The notes beneath the pieces are model-generated. The model did not search any database. It worked only from the letters and a program-made list of their open reading frames with translations, and was not told the origin of the DNA. Positions 11,336-23,794 of a stretch of DNA of 64,000 bases are shown piece by piece. Positions within the stretch are counted from its first letter, which is position 1, and every line of letters starts with the position of its first letter. The position numbers and the translations under genes are program-made. The stretch covers positions 137,969,017 to 138,033,016 of the forward strand of contig JAKGHH010000001.1 of the NCBI GenBank assembly GCA_022828595.1, written 5' to 3'. Source of the DNA: Nelumbo lutea. Its lineage: Eukaryota > Streptophyta > Magnoliopsida > Proteales > Nelumbonaceae.

Positions 11336-11779
11336 GGCCGGTTGAACTAGTTGTTTGGTTGGGCATTACTTTAAAAGTTTTTCTTTTTTCCACTTTAGAT
11401 TAACACTCCATAAAAGTGTGCCACATAAGCATTTCATTTCAAGAAATGTTGGGGCATTGGGGGGAATGAGAATTTGACGTTTTCTCAAATGCTCCATGCA
11501 CATAAATCAAAGTATTTCAAATTTTTACCATTTATTTGATAAATGGTGAAACCAAACAGTGGTTTTATATGCAATAAATGCCAATGCCTATGAAGCGCTA
11601 ATGTGATGGCATTTTTTCAATAAACACACAGAACCAAACACCCTCTTGATCAGATCTACGGACAAGGATTGAACCAAACCAAACTGCTCTATTGAAAGAA
11701 CATTGCATTTAATGCCATGCGATTTCTACAACACCATAGCCAAATGGTCAGAGAGCCTGTTCACCTGAACCAAACAACT
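11336..11779. other. intergenic, nothing recognised
   Basis: AT-rich sequence with short A and T runs. No frame, TIR or RNA-like feature was found. Confidence 0.3.
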
Positions 11780-11995
11780 TATCCCTTGTCCATACACCCC
11801 ATGGACAAGTTTCATAGAAAGAGCTTCACTCGTGGATAGTGGTTTAACTTCCAAAATTTCTTCCAAAAGAGAGCCTCACCCCCTCCACCAAGTTAGCCAT
11901 TTGAGCATGCTATGCGGACTTAATAGTGAAAACACCCTTCTGCTCCAAAATCCATATCCATCCATCCGACCCATTTGATTGTGTTAATGAAACAT
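11780..11995 (-). pseudogene. LINE fragment encoding part of the RT-associated zinc-binding region
   Basis: The minus strand encodes WKKFWKLNHYPRVKLFL followed by a stop, and upstream of it WILEQKGVFTIKSA. This is the order seen before and within the zf-RVT domain of plant L1-type LINEs. It is short, broken at both ends and has no tail. Confidence 0.6.
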
Positions 11996-12050
11996 TTAGA
12001 ATATTTCAAGTAACACGCTTGTCAAAGAGGTATTGTATAAGGGTATCCTC

Positions 12051-13846
12051 TGAAGAGATGATATATCCATCATATGGATGACTGAACCCTATAGAAAGGT
12101 TGGGCAAATTTTCAAAAAATTCTCTCTCTCCCATCTGGGAATCACATTCCCTATTTTAGAAAATTACATTTTTAAGGATTATTCTTGAAACAAAACCGAA
12201 CTAGATCTTAAACCAAAGGCAGGGAGAGGAAAATACCTAATACGAAATTAAAAGGAATTTCCAACGTAGGTGTTCACGCCCAAAGAGGATACCAAATCCA
12301 CCTGCAGTGAAGATGACATAGCAAATGTTGAGGCAAGATCAGTAGGAACGGTCCTTCAGCAAGAACCTGGGATTCTTCACCAAGAATCGAATAGGGTGAT
12401 GTGGGCATAACTTTTAATTGTTTCTTCACCAAAAAACAATATCAAGAACACTTCTTGATCGCTCCAGTAGGTGGAGATCAAACTGGGATGGTGCCAAGAA
12501 CTGAGGGAGAGAATAGACTGTAGAGAGAAGTGTGTTCTCTTCATGGAATTCACCCCTATTTATAATCCATTTAGGATTAGCTTCCTAATCTGATTATGAA
12601 TGAGATTTCCTAATTTAATTCTTGTATTTGGATCTGGATTCTCAAGTTGATAAGTCCTATCTTATCCAACTACTAATCCCAATCAGATTATAAATCCAAA
12701 ACTGGCCCAATTTAATTAAACAATTTAAGCCCAGTTTGAAATGGGTTTTAGGCCCATTAAGTCATGTTGCTTACTTAACCCATTAAGTGTTGGCTAGTTT
12801 GGTTCTCTTTGTATGGCGTGGGACCTTAGCATTGATCTACACATCAGCCACATGGATTCAGACTAACCTTTGTTACAAGGCATGGCCAAATTCATTGTAA
12901 GTCATAGTAAACCCCTGAGTCCATCAACATAGACTCTTAATGGGCCTAACATTTACACTAAATGGTCCTTGGGTCAAGCCATCTTGTGAAAACCTAAGGA
13001 TTGTGGGCAGATGCAAGATTAGCCCATCAGGTATTACCCTCAATGGTCTTACACTTAACCTCTCAACCCATAATGATCAAACACTACCCGACAAGAGAGG
13101 ACTTCTTCCTCGGCTATAAGGTACAATGTTGCACTCTCTACTCACATGGATCCCGATAATTAAAACCTTTTGCAAGCATTTTTTAAACCATAATACATAT
13201 ATGTATATCTCTATATAAATATATTTTGTGAAAACAAATTTCAACGTTTGAAATCAATTGCCAGCAGTTTAGGTTTCCATCAGAGAGAGTGCATTCCCCG
13301 ATCATTCACTTTGTCCGACAAAGGGACTGATCCTGTCACTATGATCACCCACTCAGGTAAATTCTCGGACTACCCCAACATACCCAGGTTTTGACCCAGT
13401 AAAGGATTTCACTGATTGACATATCAAAGACAGTCCAATCTGACACCTAATGCAGTACCATAGTCGAGTCTAGGGGTCAAGTGTAACATTCCAATTTTGT
13501 CCATCTATCTACAAGGTTCAGGGCAATACTAGAATTTTGGTCTGATTCAGGGTTTCAAAAAATATCACACTACATGTACCTCTGGTCTCACCCTAGTATC
13601 TGAGACAAGCCACCCCAACCAATTTGGTGGCACATCAGTGTTAGCCTTGATAGGATAAATCTCCCTAGATTTATCCAATGACTGTGAAAATTCTAAACTA
13701 ACACGAGTCTCATAATTGTCTAGTTTAAGGGTATTACACAGAAACATACCATAATAACACAAATCAATTATGCACTTTATTCATTTATAATAAATTACAA
13801 TAAGTACATCAATCTGATTCGAGCTAAGGGCATACACTATCTAATA
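12051..13846 (-). repeat. 3' LTR of copia-1
   Basis: Aligns along its length with 19091-20853. On the minus strand it starts TATTAGATAGTG (a mutated TGTTAG) and ends ...CATCTCTTCA. A purine-rich stretch (GTAGGAGC on the minus strand, near 13847-13854) precedes it as the polypurine tract. Confidence 0.9.
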
Positions 13847-13899
13847 GCTCCTACTTGCACTTAGGTCTAATTGGGTACAAGCCTAAGTCTCATACTTTT

Positions 13900-16640
13900 C
13901 AAGTGTTTCTCAAACACTTTCTATGTTAGTGGCTTAATCAATGGGTCTACTACATTTTTTGCTGATGCTACCTTCTGAATTAGGACATCTCCTCTACCAA
14001 TTATCTCCCGTAGTACATGGTACTTCCTCTTGATGTGCCTAGACTTCGAGTGGGCTTGTGGTTCCAATGTTGTCACACAACAGTGGAGTGGGTGATGTGC
14101 TAGATGAAACCACTCATAATTCCTGAATGAACTTCTTCATCCAAATGGCTACCTTGGAAGCTTCACTTGTGGTAATGTATTCGGACTCGGTTGTGGAATC
14201 TGTAGTGGACCCCTATTTGCTGCTTTTCCAGCTAACTACACAGGACCCCATCATAAAGATGTAACCAGATGTAGACTTTCTATCATCTGGGTCTGACTGG
14301 AAATCAACATCAGTATACCCCTAGATTTGTAGTGAACTACCATCAAATACCAGACAAAACTCTTCTATCCTTCGAAGGTACTTTAGAATGTCTTTCACAG
14401 TTGTTCAGTGATCATGACCTGTGTTAAATTGAAATTTACTTACCACACTCACTACTTGAGGAATGTCAGGTTGAGTGCACAACATGACCTACATGATGCT
14501 CCCTATGACTGAAGCATAGAGAGTCTCTCTCATGCCCTCAATCTCCTCGGGAATCTTGGGAGACATACCCTTGGAGAGAGTGACTCCGTGCTTGAAAGGA
14601 ACATTTCCTTTCTTGGAGTTATCCATACTATATCTTTTGATTATCTTGTCAATGTAAGTAGACTGGGATAATTCTATTATCCTTTTTTATCTATCTCTAT
14701 AGAGTCGAAGATCCAAGATGTAGGAGGCTTCTTCAGGATCTTTCATGGAGAAATTGTTGTGAAAGCCACACTTTCACCATAGTTAACATCCCTACATCAT
14801 TCTTAATGAGTAGGATGTCATCTACATACAAAACTATGAACGTAACCTTATCTCCCACTGCTTATTTGTAAACACAGGGCTCATCCGGATTCTGCTCAAA
14901 GTCAAACTATTGGACAGTAGAGTTAAACCGGATGTTCCAGCTCCTAGAAGCTTGCTTAAGTTCATATATGGATCGATTAAGTTTACATACCATGTGTTCC
15001 TAACCTACAGCAATGAATCCTTGTGGTTGCTGCATGTAGATATCTTTAGTAAGATCTATGTTTAGGAACGCGGTTTTGACATCCATTTGCCAAATCTCGT
15101 ATTCATGGTATGCTGCTACAGCTAGTAGGATCCTAATGGATTTAAGCATGACCATGGGCGAAAAGGTTTTCTCATTGTCAATTCCCTCTTTCTAAGTGTA
15201 TCCTTTCGCCATAAAATGAGCCTTGTAGGTCTCAACTTTACCATCGGGGCCCTTCTTCCTCTTATAGATCCATTTGCAACCAATTGCCTTTACCCCAGGG
15301 GGCGGATCTACTAGAGTCCAGACTTCATTGGTCTCCATTGAGTCCATCTCAGCTCTCATGACATCTACCCTCTTCAAAGAATCTATGCCCAACATAGCTT
15401 CTGAATAAGTCATGGGATCCTCCTCATTGGTCATGGCTTCCATCAAGTAATTTTCTTGGTCATAGCCGTAACAAACTGGAGGCCTAGAAACTTAGGTGGA
15501 TCTTCTAGGATGGTTATTTTCTGGAGTAGGTGTGGGACGTCTCTCACTACCCCTGGGCTCTCCTCATCAAGAACAACTTCCTGATGAAGATTATCCAGGA
15601 TGTAATCTTCCTCTAGGAAGTTGGCATTCCGACTACAAAACACTTTTTGCTCTTTTGGATCATTGAATAAGTAACCTATAGAGCCTTTTGGATAACCTAC
15701 AAATAAGCAATGGCTAGTCTTGGATTCCAATTTGTCAGCACTAGTTTTTTTAACGTATGCCAGACAATCCCAAATATTCAAGTGTCTCACACTTGGTTTC
15801 TTACCGGTCCATAGCTCATATGGAGTCTTACAAACGGATTTGGTTGGAACCCGGTTCAGCATGTAAATCGCAGTCTCTAATGTGAAACCCCAATAAGATA
15901 TGGGTAACTCTGAGTGGATGAGAAGTGAACAAATCATATCTAATAGAGTCTGATTTCTTCTCTCTAACACATCGTTCAAGTCAAGTGTGCCTGTAGAACT
16001 TTTAAGCTTACCGTTAAATGACCATTTTGTCATCTTGCCTTCAAGGCAAGGTTCACAGGTTGGAAGATCTTCTAGAGTTAGAAAATCCAAAGGACTATCA
16101 TTTACTAACCTTGTGATATGATCTATGTTAATGTGGCCAAGTCAGTAATGCCACAAGCACGTGGGATTAACTGTATCACGAGTCCTCTTCTTAGGGATTA
16201 TGTTTGGCATTGTTTCGATAATGTTGGTTTCTAGAAAAGGATGGAGAACATAGAGACCATTATCAAGCTTTCTGTATACGAGGAATTTGTTATTCCATTT
16301 AATAGTAATCACATTACTAAATAAGATAGAATAACCATCCAAACACAATTTTGAGACAAAAATCAAGTTTCTTAAATTAGGTACGAAAAGACAATCTTTA
16401 AGTACAATTTTCCTTGCTTGAAAACTAATCCTCCAATTCCTATGGTTGTAGCTGCAACTATTGCGGAAGTCCCCAAGTAGAGTGCTACTTCTTCGTCACT
16501 CAGTCTTTTGCTTATCTTGAACCTCTGTAGTGAGTTACACGCATGAGTTGAAGCCTCAGAGTTAATACACCAGGAAACAGAAGTACCAACAAATTGGTCT
16601 CTATGATAAAAGATTCGAAATTACCTTTCTTCTTAGTCTC
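13900..16640 (-). pseudogene. pol of copia-1: gag-pre-integrase, integrase remnant, RT, RNase H
   Basis: The gag-pre-integrase block is at 16060-16366 (LDNGLYVLHP, then [11 protein letters not shown]). The integrase open block (15443-16090) jumps from the zinc region straight to [10 protein letters not shown], so the catalytic core with its first two acidic residues is deleted. RT follows (15192-15446, GCKWIYKRKKGPDGKVETYKAH) and YVDDILL is near 14815-14835. RNase H remnants ([11 protein letters not shown]) are near 14280. Several stops separate these blocks. Confidence 0.88.
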
Positions 16641-17417
16641 CAAATATTTAGGGCAATTCCTCTTCTAGTGGCCAATCTATTTGCAAAAGTGACATGCATC
16701 TGATGTCTTGTCCTTCTTCTGCTTTTTCGATTTGCTAGTCTTCTTCTAAGGCTTTTTCTTTAACATTCTCTTCTTCTTATCTGAATTGCCACATTCAACA
16801 AGCATGACTATCGGTTTATCCTTCTTAATCAATTTTTTAGCCCTCTACAACATATTGTTGAGTTCCTGAAGGCTAACATTTAGCTTATTCTTGTTGTAGT
16901 TCATGATAAACTGGTTGAAGGGGGGAGGCAAGAAATTTAGGATGGCATCAACATTGGTGGCATGAGCTAGCCTTGACCCGAGTGTTTCTAGTTCTTTGAT
17001 GTAACTCATCATCTTAAGACAATGGTCATGAACCATCTGGCTCTCGGTCATTTTAGCAGTCATGAACAGCTTCAAGACCTTCTGACGAGTAGAACAATTC
17101 TGCTTTTCATATAAGGTCATCAGACTATGTGAGATATCCTTAGACACTTCGATCTAATCGAATTATCTCTGTATCGGACTATCGAGGGAGGCTATGATGT
17201 AGCACCGAGCAAGAGAATTCTTATCTTCTCATTCTTGATACTCTTTCCTACATGCCTCAAAAGCCCTATCACTTGGATGATCCGAAGCATGGTTCTTAGC
17301 AACCTTGTCCACTTTCTCGAACGCTAACGCCAATATAAGGTTACGAAACCAATCAACATAATTTGAGCCCTTAAGTTTGTTATCGTCCAACAACTTGGCA
17401 AATTATCCGTTTGCCAT
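16640..17417 (-). pseudogene. gag of copia-1
   Basis: ATG is at 17415-17417, with a stop at the fifth codon, then recognisable copia gag sequence (GSNYVDWFRNLILAL). A further open block at 16845-17147 carries CSTRQKVLKLF. The CCHC knuckle near 16700-16660 keeps the Cys/His positions (CHFCK, GH, C) but has two stop codons inside it. Confidence 0.8.
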
Positions 17418-19075
17418 TTCTGATAAAAGGCAAGTCTAATTATTAATCCACACCTAAATTGTTTCATGTTTACATAGATATGGCTTTTAATTTATGTTTC
17501 ATTTCCATTCGTTCATCTCTGAGATTTCCCTCCTATCTCAGTTATGGAAAGTGCAAAATATGTCTCTAGAAATGTGAAAAACCACATGGAGCCAATTGTT
17601 TCAGCTGCATAACCCCACCACCTTTTGTGAATGATCATATCCACTCATCTAATGAGCTTTCCCTTTGGCCTCTATTAGACAAGGTCCATTGCCATTTTAG
17701 GTTAAACCTTTTTGTCTAGTAAGTGCTTACCCATCAGTCTATGACGCTTCTATCATCTTATGAAACAATCCAACAGATCCAACAGCAAATGAATAACCCA
17801 ATTTTATGGTGCATCTCCTCATTACTGAAGAACCCATCTTCATGCTAATGATGGAAGGCCTTTAGAGAGTTCATCACATGAATCTCCCTATCACATGCAC
17901 TTATATTTTCAGGAGGGAACGAATAATTATGCCCTAGTTTTATTTAGGTCAAACCATGTAGATGGGCCATAAACGGCTAGGGTTCCACACGGTTCCTCTT
18001 GGGGAGGAAGCTGATGTGGGTCTATCATGCAAGGGGATCATCCAATGATCTTATGAACACCATGGCAATGATGTGCATTCAACCATGGCGTACGTAAGAG
18101 TCACTATCGAATTAACATGGACCAAGTGCTTATGGCATATGTACGTAACACATCACACATCCATACATCATATGCATGAAACAAATTGATCCAATCAATT
18201 AAAATATCTGTAAAACCCACAATTAAAACCCATAATATTACCAATTAATATTATCTAGGTTTATGGGCTGAAGCAGTTTAGCCCATATAGCTTTTATGTT
18301 GTATTGGGCTTATGTAGCTTTAACAAATTAAAACTGGGTTTTACAGATGCGGGCCAAATTGCATATTGCAATCATCCATCAAACCCTAGAATTTCAGGAC
18401 TATTAACAACCCTAATCGAACCACAGATTCGGTTCAACCAGTTTGGTCCAACTTGTGTCGAATAGATCTAGGGTTTGATGTTTAATTCAAAATCAAATTC
18501 TTAAAACATGATATGAAATTAAAAACTGATACGTGACAATCAAGAATCATTAAACAATAGCAACAGGGTTGTTTGTAAGGCTGCAACCCTACAAAACAAA
18601 AGTTAGTTCGTAGTTTGCAGTTTCCAAAACTATAAATCGCATATTGCCAAACCCATATCTACAAAATTTCTCCTTCGTGCTTCCAGCAATTTCTTTCGAT
18701 TAAAAAAAAAGGAAAAAACCCAATTTCTCTATTAATTACATAAGAATCAAATTCCTATACATTCCGCCTAAAAAATAAATAAAAATTTAATTATTTACAA
18801 AAGCAAAATGAATAGAATAAAGTAGCAGATGCACAGATTCACAATGCCTAAAGAAATTCGATCTCCACCGTATGAACAACCCAGATTTCAAGAAATATAA
18901 ATAGAACAATTCTAAATATATTACAGAAAATAAATAATTTAATTTCATATCAATCGCCCATAGTTGAGAACGAATTCCTAGAAAAAAAACCTAATCTGCA
19001 TAAATTGGGTATAACCGATTATGCCTATTTGCACAGGTTTAGATCATATCTGATTTTGGTTCAAGAATGTGAACC
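17418..19075 (-). other. long untranslated leader of copia-1
   Basis: The 1.66 kb between primer-binding site and gag ATG has no conserved frame. It is AT-rich. Confidence 0.55.
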
Positions 19076-19090
19076 CGACTATTATACCAC
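19076..19090 (-). other. primer-binding site of copia-1, initiator tRNA-Met type
   Basis: Immediately inside the 5' LTR the minus strand reads TGGTATAATAGTCG. It matches the usual TGGTATCAGAGC-type site at about 11 of 14 positions, consistent with decay. Confidence 0.6.
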
Positions 19091-20853
19091 TGAAGGGATG
19101 AGAGATCAATCATATGGATAGCCGAACCCTATAGAAAGATTGGGCAAAATTTTAAAAATTTATCTCTCTCCCATCTGAGAATCACATTTCCTAACAACAT
19201 TTTTAAGGATTATTCTTGAAACAAAACCAGACCATATCTGAAACCAAAGGAAAGAAGAGAGAAATACCTGATATGGAATTAAAAGGAATTCCCAAGGTAG
19301 GAGGTGTTCACGCCCAAAGAGGATAACAAATCCGCCTCCACTGAAGATGACACAGTGAATGTTGAGGCAGGACCAATAGGAACAGTTCTTCAGCAAGAAC
19401 CTGGGATTCTTCACCAAGAATCGAGTAGGGTGATGTGAGCACGACTTCTAATTATTTCTTCACCAAGAGACAATATCAAGAACACTTTTTGATTGCTCCA
19501 GCAGGTGGAGATCAAACTGTGATGGCACCAAGAACTGAGGGGGAGAAGAGACTGTAGAAAGGAGTGTGTTCTCTTCATGGAATTCACACCCTATTTATAA
19601 TCCATTCAGGATTAGCTTCCTAATCTGATTAAGAATGAGATTTCCTAATCTAAATCTTGTATTTAGATCTGGATTCTCAAGTTGATTAGACCTATCTTAT
19701 CCAACTGCTAATCTTAGTCATATTATAAATCCAAAATTTTTTCAATTTAATTAAACCAATTAAGCCTAGTTCGAAATGGGCTTTAGGCCCATTAAGTCGT
19801 GTTGCTTATTTAACCCATTATGTGTTGGCTAGTTTAGTTCTCTTTATATGGTGTGAGACCCTATCATTGATTTACACATTAGCCACATGGGTTTAACCTA
19901 GCATTTGTTACAAGGCATGGCCGAATTCATTGTAAGTCACAACAAACCCCCAAGTCCATCAACATAGACTCTTAATGGGCTCAACATTTACACTAAATGG
20001 TCATTGGGTCAAGCCATCTTGTGAAAACCTAAGGACTATGGGCAGATGCAAAATTAGCCCATCAAGTATTACCCTCAATGGCTTTACACTTAACCTCTCA
20101 GCCCATAATGATCAAACACTACTCGACAAGTGAGGACCTCACCCTCGACTACAAGGTACAATGCCGCACTCTCTACTCACATGGATCCTAGAAATTAAAA
20201 CCTTTTGTAAACATTTTGAAACCATAGCATATATATATATATATATATCAACATTTGAAATCAGTTGCCGGTGGTTTAGGTTTCTATCAGAGAAAGTGCA
20301 TTCTCCGATCATTCACTTTGTCCGACAAAGGGGTTGATCCTATTACTATGGTCACCCACTCAGGTGAATTCTCAAACTGCCCCAACATACCCAGGTTTTG
20401 ACCTGGTAAAGGATATCATTGATTGGCATATCAAAGACAACCCAATACAATACTTAGTTTTGTATCATAATCGAGTCTAGGAGTCAGGAGTAACATTCCA
20501 GTTTTGCTCATCTATCTCCAAGGTCTAGGGTAATACTAAAATTTTGGATTAGTTCAATGTTTCAAGAAAACTCACACTGCATGTAACTCATGTCTCACCC
20601 TAACAGCTGAGACAAGCCACCCCAACCAACTTGGCGGCACATCAGTGTCAGCCTTGGCAGGATAAATCTCCCATGATCTATCCAACAACTATGGAGATTC
20701 TAAATTAGCACGAGTCTCATAAGTGTCCAGTTTAAAGGTATTACACAAAAATATACCATAATAACACGAATCAATTATGCACTTTATTCATTTAAAATAA
20801 ATGACAATAAGTGCATTAATCTGATTGGAGATAAGAGCATACATTGTCTAACA
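19091..20853 (-). repeat. 5' LTR of copia-1
   Basis: 1763 bp. It reads TGTTAGACAATG...CATCCCTTCA on the minus strand. A CCTATTTATAATCC stretch near 19590 could hold the LTR TATA box (TTATAAATAGG on the minus strand). Confidence 0.9.
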
Positions 20854-20858
20854 TCCTC

Positions 20859-22170
20859 TACCTTCAATCCCCATCAAGAAGTCACATACCCTTAAACATG
20901 ATCCAAAACCTAAACATCCGAATGTTGTAGCTGAAAAATTGGGTTGACCCAGGACTCATGGATCTCCCCAAATTTAGATATCCCGAGTCAACCCAACTTT
21001 CAGCTACTCAGCTATAATGTCCGAATGTTCAATTTCCTGATCATGTTGAAATGGCAGAATTCGGATCTCCTACCAACATCCACATGACACCACATTAGGA
21101 ACATCTTCCGTATACAGCTGTAGTGTCCTATGGATAGGTATGGGTAGGATCCGATAGTCGGGTCTCATGAGGTCAGATCCGATAGTTACAATTAAATAAT
21201 GGGTAATCAACCAGGGGGTGGCTCAATGGTTTATTAGCTGGTTCCCTCCATTCCTGCAAAACTCACAACGTATAGTTTGAAGCTAGTACTGCATATTATA
21301 AACTGAATTGATTGTAGATGAACTTGAATAGCCTAGAATATCAATGAATCAAATTTGGATTTATCTATCATCCCTTTACAGCTTCACTTCATCTTCTACA
21401 TGTTTACATCAATACCCATGCATATAATCAAATGCAAAATGTGGTGTGACTATATCAAATTAAATCATTCATAGCGTGCCCATATCAAATTAAATTGTTG
21501 AGATGTGGTCTGCCTAAACCATAGCGTGCCCATGAAGTAAAACCAATGGACAGAATAAAATAATAGTTATTAATTTTAATAATGACTTTTTATTATCATA
21601 ATTAATAATTATTATTAGAAAAAAGTTGTAAATAAGGACAAATTTTTTAAATTATCCCTACTGAATTGACAAAATGTACTCTTATTGTTTATATATTGCC
21701 TTAAAGTACCCCTAATATTTCTAACAATTGACATGATCTTCTCTGTATGTTCAAATTTTATCGAATGTCTTCCAAGAGACTAACAATTGACATGATCATT
21801 AAGCGCTAATGGAAAAAACGAAATGCCTTATTTGCCCTCTAATATTTCTAAAATTTTCAAAATAGAACCCAACTGATAAAATATCTGAAGAACTACAACG
21901 AAGCCGTTCTTGATGATCTTTTGGATCTCTGTTCAGTGTCAGGCCCCAGAGCAATTTCACCTCTACGATGCTCACTAGGACACATAAGTGTGGTTGTTGC
22001 TTCACCTACGATTATGTGACCGATGATGTCATCAATCTACTTGGGGAGAAGGAACGGGGAGCCTTCTTAGGTCGAAGTTGGAGTCACCCAAGGAACAGAG
22101 AGCTGTCTCCTATACATACTTGAGGAAGGAAATCAAAGGGATTGTAACAGGGCCTAAATCGGAGTAGTTG
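20859..22170. other. intergenic, AT-rich, with one small hairpin
   Basis: No gene recognised. It contains an inverted repeat at 20929-21005 (listed separately) and a short direct duplication of CATATCAAATTAAAT-like sequence near 21450-21500. Confidence 0.35.
20929..21005. repeat. small inverted repeat (hairpin)
   Basis: AGCTGAAAAATTGGGTTGAC on the left pairs with GTCAACCCAACTTTCAGCT on the right with a 2-base bulge, around a loop of about 38 bp. The outer CCGAATGTT words are direct repeats. Confidence 0.6.
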
Positions 22171-22476
22171 CAGGGAGTGGGGACTAGTGAGTAGGGATGG
22201 GAGGACTGTTGATCACTTGTTCGTTGTGCCGGAAACAATAGAGACAGGAAGTGGGGATTTGTGAGGAGCGATGGGAGGACTGTCGATCACCTGTTCGTTG
22301 TGCCGGAAACAATAGAGACAGGAAGTGGGGATTTGTGAGGAGCGATGGGAGGACTGTCGATCACCTGTTCGTTGTGCCGGAAACAATAGAGACAGGGAGT
22401 GGGGATTTATGAGGAGGAATGGGAGGACTATAGACCACCTGCTCGTCGTGCCAAAAACAATAGAGGCAGGGAGTGA
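22171..22476. repeat. 74-bp minisatellite, about four copies
   Basis: ATGGGAGGAC starts copies at 22197, 22271, 22345 and 22419, an exact 74-bp spacing. The middle copies are nearly identical and the outer ones more diverged. Since 74 is not a multiple of 3, it does not encode a protein repeat. Confidence 0.95.
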
Positions 22477-23656
22477 TCATCGTGCTGAAAGCGACAGAGA
22501 CAAGGTTGTGTGAGCAAGCCCATTACCAGTTTGTTTGTTCCCGGATACCCCTTCGACAGCTATGTCTAAACAAACCGTGGTGTCATCCACCCGACCACGC
22601 ATCTTCTCTTAGTCTTCCCTGTTATCACCATTGGCAACAAATCCTCAACGGTGTTCCTTTTCTCCCCACCGTCCTCTCTCTTTCCCATCCCCTGTTTCTC
22701 CCTTACCTGCTAATACTGTTGCAAGGCCGACGATGAAGGAAGATGAGTCCTGGAAGGGACTTAGTACCAGGTCCATCGTCACCATGCAGGCATCGGCCAA
22801 AATGTTGGGAAAAGCAGACTGATGCAATTGTTTCAAATTAGTTCCTGGCTAGGTTTGAGAGTTTGCACAAACAGACTCTACTCGGTCAGTTCTCTGTGCA
22901 ACCACGATGAACCAGACCTTTTGAGAGTTCGCACAAGCAGGAGGTCCTTATGGGGTTTGGGGGTATTATTGTCAGTAAAGAGCAAATGGACGGTAATATT
23001 GGGGTTTGGATATGTCAGCAAAGAGATTACTCGGCTTATAGGAGATACAGAGAGATTACCTGGCATACTGGAGAGGGATCAAGAGTAATATTGGGTTTTT
23101 AAAAAAATAAAAATACATAGGTTACATAGTGTTACATATGTACGAATTTTAATAGAACATTAACAGATGCTAACAGCAAAGATAGGATTAATCAATTGTC
23201 AGATACAATAAGGATACTTTTAAGAGGTAAATAATAAGGGTATAATTTGTCAATTAGCTAATTTAAAAAAATTGTCCATCAATTCTATCTTACCAAACAT
23301 TAAAAAGCTTTTTTATCCGAATTTGCACAAGACAGTAAGAGGTATAGGATATCATGCTCATTATGGTCAATATGGAAGATTGTTCGTGCTCTCCGACTTT
23401 GGAGTTAGAACTCAAAAGATGCTTTTCATTTCTATCCTGGCCCAGCCTGATCTAACCCACATTGTCTCCTCCGAGAAATTTCTGCTGTCAACGTTCGAGA
23501 ACCTGTGCTGTCCACCCATGCCAATCGAATAAAGTTTTCTGGATTAACTGGAGCATGAGGATTTGCCATCTTTCATCCAATTCATATTTCATCACCCTTT
23601 TCTTCTTTATTAGCAGCAATATGACAGCAATAACGGAAGTTCATTACATAATTTGA
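22477..23656. other. intergenic region downstream of TFB2
   Basis: Several open stretches occur on both strands (22473-23088), none with a recognised domain or plausible splice context. The part nearest 23657 is presumably the TFB2 3' UTR. Confidence 0.3.
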
Positions 23657-23794
23657 CTATTGCTTTTGATGGCGGAGAAATTCTCGCATCTGCATGTGTA
23701 TCTCTCCTTTAACCACTATGCGCATCTTTTTGGGATCTTCCCATAACAATCCACCATTTTCTCTTGCAAACTCACAGGCAGCTTCAAAAACTCC
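23657..23794 (-). CDS. TFB2: TFB2 last exon
   Basis: 138 nt including the TAG stop at 23657-23659. It encodes [28 protein letters not shown] and the C-terminal REFLRHQKQ. The acceptor is CTTTCAG. Confidence 0.88.
   Translation of the reverse strand, partial: GVFEAACEFARENGGLLWEDPKKMRIVVKGEIHMQMREFLRHQKQ

Larger units (their letters stand above)
12051..20853 (-). mobile_element. complete-length Ty1/copia element with long LTRs (copia-1), degenerate
   Basis: The element is 8803 bp, bounded by TCCTC target duplications at 12046-12050 and 20854-20858. The long LTRs (about 1.8 kb) flank a minus-strand gag-pol. The coding region has many stops and frame breaks and lacks most of the integrase core, so it cannot move alone. 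The LTRs differ by many substitutions and indels, including different AT-repeat stretches, so the insertion is old. The same LTR family recurs as a solo LTR at 26271-28188 in the opposite orientation. Confidence 0.93.

Noticed and set aside
21215..21290. tRNA-like A box (GGTGGCTCAATGG)
   Set aside because: No B box follows at the needed distance and no stems form.
22171..22476. CRISPR-like array
   Set aside because: The repeats are contiguous without unique spacers and the genome is plant-like.
22325..22513. Open frame across the 74-bp minisatellite
   Set aside because: The period is not a multiple of three and the protein has no repeat or domain, so it is chance.
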